In this document: one piece after another, positions 1 to 6,184 of the stretch
Layout of the letters: the number at the start of each line of letters is the position of its first letter
Position numbering within the stretch: position 1 is the stretch's first letter
NCBI GenBank assembly: GCA_036339395.1
Contig: JAYZBD010000039.1
Span: 1 to 11,532, forward strand
From: SP202 sp036339395
GTDB taxonomy: Bacteria; Planctomycetota; Phycisphaerae; Phycisphaerales; SM1A02
DNA: 11,532 nucleotides
Reading direction: 5' to 3'
Notes under the pieces: generated by a model
Told to the model about the DNA's origin: nothing
What the model saw: the letters and a program-made list of their open reading frames with translations, nothing else
Databases searched by the model: none
Program-made: the position numbers and the translations under genes

Positions 1-380
1 CGGAACATCTTCTGTGGATGTCGATGCTGCGCCAGCCCGACCAGGCTTCTCTTGACGGTCGTAGGTCGCTGCGAATCGACGACAAGCCCCTCTACTTCAT
101 TGCCGGACTCGCCAAGTGCAGCCTGCAGCCACGTCCCGGCCTCGTCATCGCCAACGACTCCGCAACAGGTCACCGTCGCCCCGAACCCCTGGAGGCAGGT
201 GGCCACGTTTGCGGCACCACCGGCCGATCGCTCTGTTCGTTCGCTTCGAAGCACCGGCACGGGCGCATCAGGACTGAGTCGCTGGGCATCCCCATAGATG
301 AACTCATCAACCATGAAGTCGCCCACGACCAGTGCCGTGCACGACTTGAATCCGGCAATCTGGTTCAACAGCGTAGTCAT
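1..380 (-). CDS. rfaE1: D-glycero-beta-D-manno-heptose-7-phosphate kinase (RfaE1/HldE N-terminal type), 3' part cut by the window edge
   Basis: Reading the minus strand from the ATG at 380 gives an open frame of 126 complete codons that runs off position 1. It matches the N-terminal half of the PfkB/ribokinase-type heptose kinase: VVGDFMVDEFIYGDA (residues 18-32), RLSPDAPVPVL (34-44), SAGGAANVATCLQGFG (52-67), GVVGDDEAG (74-82) and a TTVKRSLVG segment (107-115). In the family this enzyme phosphorylates heptose-7-phosphate at C1 on the way to ADP-heptose for LPS core. The start lies 12 bp after the lpxK stop, and no strong ribosome binding site is visible, so translation may depend on upstream genes. 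Because the C-terminus is missing, I cannot tell whether this is a stand-alone kinase or a bifunctional HldE with an adenylyltransferase domain, and the ATP-site residues are not in view. Confidence 0.88.
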   Translation of the reverse strand, partial: MTTLLNQIAGFKSCTALVVGDFMVDEFIYGDAQRLSPDAPVPVLRSERTERSAGGAANVATCLQGFGATVTCCGVVGDDEAGTWLQAALGESGNEVEGLVVDSQRPTTVKRSLVGLAQHRHPQKMF

Positions 381-392
381 CGAGGTACCAGC

Positions 393-1415
393 CTACCCAT
401 TCCCGCCAAGGTGCGACGTGATGGCCTCGATTCGCTCCAGCAACTCGGCCTGGCCCTGCACGAAACGCAGCCGAAGGTCGGGAACGATGACAGGATGATC
501 GCCGAGCAGTTCCGCCATGGATCGAGCCTTCACCCAGTCCTTCTGAGTCATGAGAATCCCATCCGTACCTTCGGCCATCGCCGCGAGCGAAGAAAGTTCG
601 GAACGACCGAAGGGCGCGTGGTCTCCCGCGGGCATGTCGGCGGCAACAGTCGCACCCGCTGCACGAATCTGTGCGTGTACCGCGTCGGCGTGACCAACAC
701 CCAGCCTCGTCACGACGCGCTTGCCCGAGAGCCAGTTGACGCGCTGGGCAACCTGGTTGCCTTCAGCGTGGACCTGCACGGTCGTCCACTGGTGGTCCGT
801 CCAGGCGATCGGCCGGGAGCCATGCCAGTGCTCGACCATGGCTGCAAGCTCGTCGTCGACCTCGGAAGCATGCGTCATGATCACGCCGCCGGCTCTTGAA
901 AGTGACGAAAGGGGTTCACGCAGATGTCCAGCAGGCAGGAGCCTCTGGTTCGGCAGTGGCCTGGAAGCATCGATGAGCACCAGGTCGAGATCACGATCAA
1001 TCCAGCGATGCTGGAAACCATCATCGAGCACTGCGCAATCCGTGGTCGGTACGTCGGCAAGATGGGATGAAAGCACCTGCACTCGGTCAGGGCCGACAAG
1101 GACCGGCGTGCCCGGCAATGCACCCTCGTAGATGAGTTGTTCATCCCCGGGCTGTCCATCACGTGCGCCGTACCCACGAAGACAGATCGCCGGCGAGCGA
1201 CCTGCATCAAGGAGTCGCTCGACGATCCACTGCACCATCGGCGTCTTGCCCGTCCCTCCCGTCGTGAGGTTCCCGACGGAAATGACTGGAACTCCGACCT
1301 GGACGACACCGGTGCCATGATCGAAGCGGCGATTGCGACGATTGATCGCGATGCGGTAGACCCATGATGCGGGTACCGTCACCGGGCTGAGGATGGAAGG
1401 CAGGGGGCCACTCAT
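393..1415 (-). CDS. lpxK: Tetraacyldisaccharide 4'-kinase LpxK
   Basis: This 340-residue protein fits LpxK (E. coli LpxK is about 328 residues), the inner-membrane-associated kinase that adds the 4'-phosphate to the lipid A disaccharide. Visible hallmarks are the P-loop GNLTTGGTGKTP (48-59), the LDDGFQHR block (130-137) followed by RDLDLVLID, and LLPAGHLREP (159-168). The N-terminal stretch (about 12-45) is the family's membrane-contacting segment. The frame is open further upstream to 1493, but that extension lies inside maf and is unlike LpxK. The ATG at 1415 overlaps the maf TGA as ATGA, a classic coupled start. The neighbours, a heptosyltransferase-like gene and a heptose kinase, support an LPS operon. 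No frameshift or lost motif was seen. Confidence 0.93.
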   Translation of the reverse strand: MSGPLPSILSPVTVPASWVYRIAINRRNRRFDHGTGVVQVGVPVISVGNLTTGGTGKTPMVQWIVERLLDAGRSPAICLRGYGARDGQPGDEQLIYEGALPGTPVLVGPDRVQVLSSHLADVPTTDCAVLDDGFQHRWIDRDLDLVLIDASRPLPNQRLLPAGHLREPLSSLSRAGGVIMTHASEVDDELAAMVEHWHGSRPIAWTDHQWTTVQVHAEGNQVAQRVNWLSGKRVVTRLGVGHADAVHAQIRAAGATVAADMPAGDHAPFGRSELSSLAAMAEGTDGILMTQKDWVKARSMAELLGDHPVIVPDLRLRFVQGQAELLERIEAITSHLGGNG

Positions 1416-2020
1416 GCCTGTACACCTGTTCCAAGCATCTCTTGAAGGCGGCGCATCGGCAGTCCCATGACTGTCGCCGGGTCGCCCTCGCATTCAATCG
1501 GCCATCCGGCATCGATGCGCTCGATGAGGTTGTATCCACCCGCCTTTCCCTGCCAGGATCCCGAGGCAATGTACTCGTCGACGTTCTCCCCGGGCACGGT
1601 CCCCCATCGGACCGAAGCACGGTCATGGAAGATCAGGCGATGCCCCTCCGGAAACGCGACCAGGCAGGCACCCGTCAGGACATCATGCGACCCGTCCATG
1701 AATCCCTGCAGCATTGCCCTGGCATCTGCTTCATCGACTGGCTGACCAAGCAGTCGGCCCCCGTCAAGGCAGATCGTGTCTGCACCAAGCACCGTGCAGG
1801 CCTCCTTCGGATGACGTGATTCCTGCAGGAGATCGAGTACCGACCTGGCCTTCAGCCACGCCAGGGCTTCGACCCATTCCTCCGGAGATGCCTGCCCAGG
1901 GGACAGGCAGCCATCATCGATCGATGGTGGCATGACCTCGACCTGCCACGTGCTTTCCTCCAGGAGGGACTGCCGGCGAGGCGACGTGCTTGCAAGGATG
2001 AGGGGCATGTTCCAATGCAT
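1412..2020 (-). CDS. maf: Maf-family nucleoside triphosphate pyrophosphatase
   Basis: A 202-residue Maf protein. Family enzymes hydrolyse non-canonical or selected canonical nucleoside triphosphates to the monophosphate plus pyrophosphate in the cytoplasm. Visible motifs are LILASTSPRR (8-17), LGADTICLDGGRLLGQPVDE (78-97) with the conserved Asp81, SHDVLTGACLV (111-121), YIASGSWQGKAGGY (150-163) and VMGLPMRRL (184-192). The segment after GGY reads NLIERIDAGW instead of the usual glycine-rich GIQG, a local variation. The chosen ATG at 2020 overlaps the upstream stop as TGATG. An ATG at 2008 (198 residues, starting MPLILAS) is equally compatible with the family. Its stop overlaps the lpxK start. 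I cannot assign dTTP/UTP versus m7GTP preference from the sequence. Its place between LPS genes is probably transcriptional convenience. Confidence 0.92.
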   Translation of the reverse strand: MHWNMPLILASTSPRRQSLLEESTWQVEVMPPSIDDGCLSPGQASPEEWVEALAWLKARSVLDLLQESRHPKEACTVLGADTICLDGGRLLGQPVDEADARAMLQGFMDGSHDVLTGACLVAFPEGHRLIFHDRASVRWGTVPGENVDEYIASGSWQGKAGGYNLIERIDAGWPIECEGDPATVMGLPMRRLQEMLGTGVQA

Positions 2021-3084
2021 CAACGGGCTTTCGCGGTTTCCGCAAGAACGTGGTCCACGCGTTCCACTACCTGGTCGACGGTGATCCGTCGCATGATGGA
2101 ATCACCAAGCGACCGATCCCGGTAATGCACTGGTGCGTCCAGTTCCACCTGGACGACTCGGTCATCGAGTCCATAGGGACCGACCTTCGACGGATCGGTC
2201 GGCCCGTAGAGACCGACGCAACGACCACCAAGGCCGACCGCCATGTGCAACGGGGCCGAGTCGTTCGAAACCGTGATGGCGGCTTCCTCGATCATCGCCA
2301 TGAGCACGCCGATGCTTGAACTACCCGAGACATCATGCACGCGCCCGAGGTCGGATGTGACCGCGCTTCGAACAGCTGCAGCCTCATCACGTTCATCCGC
2401 AGATCCGACGATGAGGACATGTTCACACCTGTCCTGGAGCAGCCGGTCCACCAGCTGTGCCCATCGCGACGTCGGCCACGCCTTCGTGTGCCAGCGACTG
2501 GCAGGCGCAAGAACCGCGAAGGGGGAACCCGACACGGCATTGCAGACCGAGCCTTCCTTCCAGGTGGAGCGAGCATCCTCCGGAACATGCAGTTGCATGT
2601 CGTGATGGATCCCCGCCCCGCAGGCAGGCAGCAGGGCGAGCATCCTGTCCACATCATGTGAAATCGCCGACGTATCGACCTTCTCCGTGTATCCAAGCCC
2701 GGCCCCTTCACGTGCGTCGGCATCGCCGATTCGATATGGAGCCCTGGTCATCCAGGTAATGAAGCCGCTGCGGCCAAGACCCTGGCAATCGAGCACCAGG
2801 TCGTAGCGTGTTCGCTTGAGGCCTTGCAGGAAGCGACGAAGTTCAAGAGCGACTCCCGGATGGCACCACCACCGGGCAAGGCGTTGCCGATGAAAGGCAA
2901 TGGCCCTGTTGAGGTCGGGATGTGCACGGACTGCATCCATGAAGGTGTCATTGACCACCCAGTCGATGAGAGCGTCCGGGAATGCCTGCTTCAGGCTTGA
3001 AAGAACGGGCACGGTGCGACAGACGTCCCCAAGCGCGCTGGGACGGATCAGGAGAATCCGTTGTGGGGTAATCGAAACTGGCAT
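2020..3084 (-). CDS. Glycosyltransferase family 9 (LPS heptosyltransferase-like)
   Basis: This 354-residue protein has the GT9 (WaaC/WaaF/WaaQ) layout, an inverting GT-B enzyme that transfers heptose from ADP-heptose to the LPS inner core at the cytoplasmic face. Visible elements are ILLIRPSALGDV (10-21) with the Asp20 equivalent of the catalytic Asp, DLVLDCQGLGRSG (95-107), APASRWHTKAWP (193-204) with Lys201, IVGSADE (225-231), NDSAPLHMAVGLG (274-286) and GLYGPTDPSKVGPYG (291-305). The frame is open to 3222, but the ATG at 3084 is preferred: it opens directly on the family's N-terminal strand and has GGAG (minus strand, 3091-3094) 6 nt upstream. The cysteine cluster often seen near the C-terminus of GT9 proteins is absent. 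It heads a four-gene operon. The exact acceptor sugar and subfamily cannot be told. Confidence 0.88.
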   Translation of the reverse strand: MPVSITPQRILLIRPSALGDVCRTVPVLSSLKQAFPDALIDWVVNDTFMDAVRAHPDLNRAIAFHRQRLARWWCHPGVALELRRFLQGLKRTRYDLVLDCQGLGRSGFITWMTRAPYRIGDADAREGAGLGYTEKVDTSAISHDVDRMLALLPACGAGIHHDMQLHVPEDARSTWKEGSVCNAVSGSPFAVLAPASRWHTKAWPTSRWAQLVDRLLQDRCEHVLIVGSADERDEAAAVRSAVTSDLGRVHDVSGSSSIGVLMAMIEEAAITVSNDSAPLHMAVGLGGRCVGLYGPTDPSKVGPYGLDDRVVQVELDAPVHYRDRSLGDSIMRRITVDQVVERVDHVLAETAKAR

Positions 3085-3101
3085 CCGCGGCTCCGGAGTG
3101 C

Positions 3102-3107
3102 ATGATA
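3102..3107 (-). promoter_or_regulatory. Putative -10 box (TATCAT) for the LPS operon
   Basis: On the minus strand AGGGG is followed by TATCAT and then GC. It would start transcription about 7-8 nt further on, leaving a roughly 10-nt leader that carries the GGAG of the glycosyltransferase gene. No recognisable -35 hexamer lies 16-18 bp upstream. The box resembles ones in front of four other genes in the window. Confidence 0.35.
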
Positions 3108-3161
3108 CCCCTGCGGACCGGAAGCTCACTGCTGGAAGCAGGATTGCACCGCCAGCGGGCG

Positions 3162-3167
3162 TACCAT
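3162..3167 (+). promoter_or_regulatory. Putative -10 box (TACCAT) for the kinase gene
   Basis: GGGCG is followed by TACCAT, divergent from the TATCAT box about 55 bp away. A TTGCAC at 3144-3149 could be a -35, but the spacing to this box is only 12 bp. It would fit better with TGTATC at 3167-3172 (17 bp), which is a poorer -10. If either box is real, the in-frame ATG at 3166 lies inside the promoter and cannot be the start, favouring the ATG at 3202. Confidence 0.28.
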
Positions 3168-3201
3168 GTATCCTTCGCGCAGAAAGCACCCCCGGGAACC
3201 C

Positions 3202-4596
3202 ATGACCCACGACCATTCCCAACCCGACCCGTCCGAGGCCAGTGACGACATCCCCGCATTGATGGATTCAAATGCCCCGGATCCGGCCCCGGAACCGGAG
3301 CGGCCTGGCAAGGCATCTGAAGGAGAACAGGTTGAGAGCCCCTCCGGGTCTGATGACATGCCCTCACCGGGAAACACCACGGCCGGCTTCGATACCGTCC
3401 TGGGCAAGATCGTCGTCGAGTCGGGGCTCGTGACCTCGGACGAACTCGAACAGTGCCTCGAGGAATCCAAGTCGATCGAAAACCCGGAGGACCTGCGAAC
3501 CCTCTCCGAGTTCCTGCTTGAACACGACTACGTCACTCGTCACCAGCTGGACCGGATACAGAAGGAGTTCGATGCGAAGAAGTCTTCCCAGAGAATCCCC
3601 GGATACCGGATCCTCAAGAAACTCGGGTCGGGCGCCATGGCGACCGTATTCCTTGCGAAGCAGTTGAGTCTCGACAGGCTCGTGGCGATCAAGGTGCTTC
3701 CCAAGAAGTTCTCAAGTGACGCGAACTTCATCAACCGGTTCTACAAGGAGGGACGGTCCGCTGCCCAGTTGAACCACGCGAACATCGTCCAGGCCTATGA
3801 CGTGGGCCAGGCTGGTGATCATCACTACTTCGTCATGGAATACGTCGAAGGCGAAACGGTCTACGACCGGACGAAGGCGGAGAAGCGGCTGCACGAGGCC
3901 GACGCGATCGACGTCGTCATGCAGGTTGCCCGCGCACTGCAGCACGCACACGAACGTGGACTGATCCACCGCGACATCAAGCCCAAGAACATCATGATCA
4001 CCGGTCGGAACAATGTGAAACTTGCTGACCTGGGACTTGCCCGGGCGGTCGACGACGAAGCCGCGGCCAAGGCCGAAGCGGGCCGTGCCTACGGCACCCC
4101 CTACTACATCAGTCCCGAGCAGATCCGTGGCGAAGTCGACATCGGACCCCAGGCCGACATCTACGGCCTCGGTGCAACCTGCTACCACATGGTGACTGGA
4201 CGCGTCCCTTTCTCCGGAAAGAACCCGTCGCAGGTCATGCACAAGCACCTGAAGTCCGAATTGACACCTCCCGATCACCTGAATCCTTCACTCTCGGCCG
4301 GCTTCTCACAGGTGATCGAGATGATGATGGCCAAGAAGAGGGAAGACAGGTACCAGACTGCCTCTGACCTCCTTGAAGACCTCGAACTCGTCCGCAAGAA
4401 CGAGACCCCCCACTACGCCAGGCCGAAGGTCGACTTGTCGAAGCTGACCGTCAAACTCGGCCAGGCCAAGCCTGGAGAGGGCCATGTACGCGAGGGAAAC
4501 AGCGGAAACTCACCCGTGACGGCGATCTCGATCACGGTCAACGTGGTCCTGGTGATCATCGTCATCGTGCTCATCCTGATCAACTTCAACTCCTGA
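3202..4596 (+). CDS. Tail-anchored Hanks-type serine/threonine protein kinase with a duplicated N-terminal helical repeat
   Basis: A 464-residue kinase. Residues 1-60 are acidic, Pro/Ser-rich and probably disordered. Two similar ~22-residue helical units follow, LGKIVVESGLVT... (67-) and LSEFLLEHDYVT... (101-), resembling the N-terminal domain of GspE/PilB-type ATPases. The catalytic domain covers about 134-398: glycine loop LGSGAMATVF (141-150), VAIK with Lys164, helix-C Glu183, HRDIKPKN (256-263, catalytic Asp258), DLG in place of DFG (276-278), and GTPYYISPE (298-306). All key catalytic residues are kept, so it should be active. A hydrophobic segment (about 440-461) sits four residues from the end, anchoring the enzyme with the kinase domain in the cytoplasm and no extracytoplasmic sensor. 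An in-frame ATG at 3166 exists, but 3202 has a weak GGGAA just upstream and lies downstream of the putative promoter. Substrates are unknown. Confidence 0.9.
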   Translation: MTHDHSQPDPSEASDDIPALMDSNAPDPAPEPERPGKASEGEQVESPSGSDDMPSPGNTTAGFDTVLGKIVVESGLVTSDELEQCLEESKSIENPEDLRTLSEFLLEHDYVTRHQLDRIQKEFDAKKSSQRIPGYRILKKLGSGAMATVFLAKQLSLDRLVAIKVLPKKFSSDANFINRFYKEGRSAAQLNHANIVQAYDVGQAGDHHYFVMEYVEGETVYDRTKAEKRLHEADAIDVVMQVARALQHAHERGLIHRDIKPKNIMITGRNNVKLADLGLARAVDDEAAAKAEAGRAYGTPYYISPEQIRGEVDIGPQADIYGLGATCYHMVTGRVPFSGKNPSQVMHKHLKSELTPPDHLNPSLSAGFSQVIEMMMAKKREDRYQTASDLLEDLELVRKNETPHYARPKVDLSKLTVKLGQAKPGEGHVREGNSGNSPVTAISITVNVVLVIIVIVLILINFNS

Positions 4597-4602
4597 AGCG
4601 CC

Positions 4603-4620
4603 GGGGCGATATCATGCCCC
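4603..4620 (+). promoter_or_regulatory. Dyad with embedded -10-like TATCAT in front of the transaldolase gene
   Basis: GGGGC (4603-4607) and GCCCC (4616-4620) form an inverted repeat around an 8-nt centre that contains TATCAT (4610-4615). The box ends exactly 6 nt before the ATG at 4622, the spacing expected for a leaderless transcript. No purine-rich ribosome binding site is seen at a normal distance. The same dyad could instead act as a weak hairpin after the kinase stop. There is no T-tract. Confidence 0.35.
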
Positions 4621-4621
4621 C

Positions 4622-5284
4622 ATGCAGCTCTACATCGACACCGCAAGCATCGACGAAATTCGCGAAGCCGCCTCGATGGGCGTCCTCGACGGAGTCACGA
4701 CCAACCCCAGCCTGGTTGCAAAGGAGGGCGTGGATTTCCATGAACGCCTCGGCGAGATCTGCCAGGCGGTTCCGGGACCGGTGAGCGCGGAAGTCATCGC
4801 GACCGAGCATGAAGCCATGCTCGACGAAGCGATGGCCCTGACCGAGATCGCGAGCAACATCGTGATCAAGCTGCCGTCAACCGTGGACGGACTTCGGGCC
4901 TGTCGAGCCTTGTCGGACAAGGGAATCAGGACGAACCTGACGCTCTGCTTCCAACCCCTGCAGGCGTTGCTTGTTGCCAAGGCCGGTGCATTCCTTGTCA
5001 GCCCCTTCCTCGGTCGTCTCGATGACATCGGGCAGGATGGCATGGAACTCATCCAGCAGATCCGGACGATCTACGACAACTACGGCTATGAAACGAAGAT
5101 CCTCGCGGCATCCATCCGTCATCCACTGCACCTCGTGCAGTGCGCGATGCTCGGGGCGGATGTCGCAACGGTTCCATTCAAGGTCATCAAGCAGATGATG
5201 CATCACCCGCTGACCGACAGCGGCCTGGAGCAATTCCTGGCCGACTGGGCCGCGATGAAGAAGCCGAGCAACCAGCTCGCCTGA
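4622..5284 (+). CDS. tal: Small transaldolase (TalC/FSA family), transaldolase-type active site
   Basis: A 220-residue class I aldolase of the small TalC/fructose-6-phosphate aldolase family, acting in the non-oxidative pentose phosphate pathway. Visible are LYIDTA with Asp6, VTTNPSLVAKEG (25-36), the Schiff-base lysine Lys83 in IVIKLP, TNLTLCFQPLQALLVAKAGA (104-123), VSPFLGRLDDIG (126-137), KILAASIRHP (159-168) and the VPFKVIKQMMHHPLTDSG tail. Aligned to E. coli FSA from memory, Gln59 of FSA is Glu57 here and Tyr131 is Phe129. Both are the transaldolase choices, so sedoheptulose-7-phosphate/glyceraldehyde-3-phosphate exchange is more likely than free dihydroxyacetone aldolase activity. The start at 4622 gives the family N-terminus exactly. 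It sits 25 bp after the kinase gene, so readthrough is possible alongside the box upstream. Confidence 0.93.
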   Translation: MQLYIDTASIDEIREAASMGVLDGVTTNPSLVAKEGVDFHERLGEICQAVPGPVSAEVIATEHEAMLDEAMALTEIASNIVIKLPSTVDGLRACRALSDKGIRTNLTLCFQPLQALLVAKAGAFLVSPFLGRLDDIGQDGMELIQQIRTIYDNYGYETKILAASIRHPLHLVQCAMLGADVATVPFKVIKQMMHHPLTDSGLEQFLADWAAMKKPSNQLA

Positions 5285-5294
5285 CACGGTCGAC

Positions 5295-5762
5295 TCAGTC
5301 GCTGACTCGCACGATCATCTCAACTTCAACGGCTGCCCCGATCGGAAGACTCACGGAGCCCACCGCTGCACGCGCGTGCCGCCCATTTTCCCCGAAGACC
5401 TCCTCCATGAGTTCACTGGCGCCATTGGCAACCTTCGGTTGGTCCGTGAACCCGGGGTCCGATGCAACGAAGACACCCAGGCGAACAACCTGCTCGACTC
5501 GATCCAGGTCGCCATCGAGATGATCCGAGAGGACGGCCAGGGCATTGATTCCACATTGACGAGCTGCCGCTGCAGCCTGTTCGAGGGTCACACTGCCAGG
5601 AACGGTGCCGCTGGCCAGCAGTGTTCCCTCGGAGAGTGGAACCTGTCCACTGATGAATACGAGTGATCCCGACTGGACAGCAGGCACATAGGCGGCAACA
5701 GGCCTTGGTGCCTCCGGAAGACTGAGTCCCAGGTCCCCAAGACGATCGAGAATTCGGCCCAT
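5295..5762 (-). CDS. RidA/YjgF/YER057c/UK114 family protein
   Basis: A 155-residue member of the RidA superfamily, of the longer kind with an N-terminal helix (residues 1-13, ending RLGDLGLSLP). Visible are the core strand LVFISGQVPL (34-43), the helical repeat AAAAARQCGINALAVL (63-78), FVASDPGFTDQPKVANGASE (98-117), the conserved arginine in GRHARAAVG (Arg131 matches the substrate-binding Arg105 of RidA) and VEVEMIV near the C-terminus. RidA itself deaminates reactive enamines/imines; this clade's own substrate is not established, so I give no gene symbol. The minus-strand ATG at 5762 has AAGGA 8-9 nt upstream. The gene is convergent with the transaldolase gene, with 10 bp between stops and no obvious terminator. 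Confidence 0.9.
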   Translation of the reverse strand: MGRILDRLGDLGLSLPEAPRPVAAYVPAVQSGSLVFISGQVPLSEGTLLASGTVPGSVTLEQAAAAARQCGINALAVLSDHLDGDLDRVEQVVRLGVFVASDPGFTDQPKVANGASELMEEVFGENGRHARAAVGSVSLPIGAAVEVEMIVRVSD

Positions 5763-6184
5763 CAGTCATTTCCTTGCTAAAAATCGGGGCTGCCGGCCAT
5801 TCCACTTGACCGGCACCACGTCCCGGGTACCCTTAAGAGTGGATTACATTCCTACGAAGCCACCGTGGCTTCGGATCCGGTGCGGCAATCATACCGTGAT
5901 CAACTGTTCTTCTTTGCCGGTACCCCCGGCCTGTTCATTCCCGCCGCTCCTGATCGACAATTCAGTCAGTTGACGTAGCGGGTGCTTTTTCGCCCTCGCC
6001 TGCATGGTTTGGTCCTGTTGGATCGTATGCTGCATGCATCGGGGCAGGTTCCTGCGACGCCAAGTGGAACAGGACGATTCCGTCCCGTGCTGTTGAAACC
6101 AGCCGAGACGTTCGTAGAAGAGGAACCGGCGTACGGTCCCAAACGTATTCATCCATGCTTCATAAGAAACAAACGGAGACGAAC
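5763..6184. other. 422-bp region without a convincing gene, upstream of the pilin pair
   Basis: This gap lies between the divergent RidA-like and first pilin genes. It contains several small inverted repeats: GCCGG/CCGGC at 5792-5814, CGAAGCCAC-C-GTGGCTTCG at 5855-5873, GCCGG-TACCC-CCGGC at 5916-5930, and a bulged stem AACAGGACG/CGTC...CTGTT at 6068-6094. A minus-strand TATGAT (5888-5893) and a plus-strand TATGCT (6026-6031) are possible -10 elements without clear -35 partners. Short open frames exist on both strands but have no start signals and no recognisable product. It probably holds the pilin promoter and a structured 5' leader. No known riboswitch fold was recognised. Confidence 0.6.
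5855..5873. repeat. Perfect 9-bp inverted repeat, possible operator or hairpin
   Basis: CGAAGCCAC and GTGGCTTCG flank a single central C. As RNA it would fold as a 7-bp stem with a 5-nt loop. No T-tract follows on either strand, so an intrinsic terminator is unlikely. It lies about 90 bp upstream of the RidA-like start and 310 bp upstream of the first pilin. Confidence 0.5.

Noticed and set aside
18..899. Long plus-strand open frame of 293 codons
   Set aside because: It lies antisense to lpxK and the heptose kinase, both with clear family motifs; its translation is rich in Arg/His/Gly without any recognisable domain, typical of a shadow frame in high-GC DNA.
3166..3201. Upstream in-frame start for the kinase (12 extra residues)
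   Set aside because: No ribosome binding site, and the ATG falls inside a promoter-like TACCAT box; kept only as an alternative.
3085..3222. N-terminal extension of the glycosyltransferase frame
   Set aside because: The added 46 residues overlap the divergent promoter and the kinase start, lack family similarity, and the ATG at 3084 has a good GGAG.
3712..4278. Minus-strand open frame of 188 codons opposite the kinase domain
   Set aside because: It mirrors the conserved catalytic region of the kinase; Val/Asp-rich translation without motifs.
5855..5873. Intrinsic terminator
   Set aside because: The inverted repeat is strong but no run of T follows on either strand, and no gene ends toward it.
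5889..6152. Possible minus-strand gene of 87 codons in the non-coding stretch
   Set aside because: No Shine-Dalgarno, Gln/Arg-rich translation without similarity to anything known to me, and codon use unlike the neighbouring genes.
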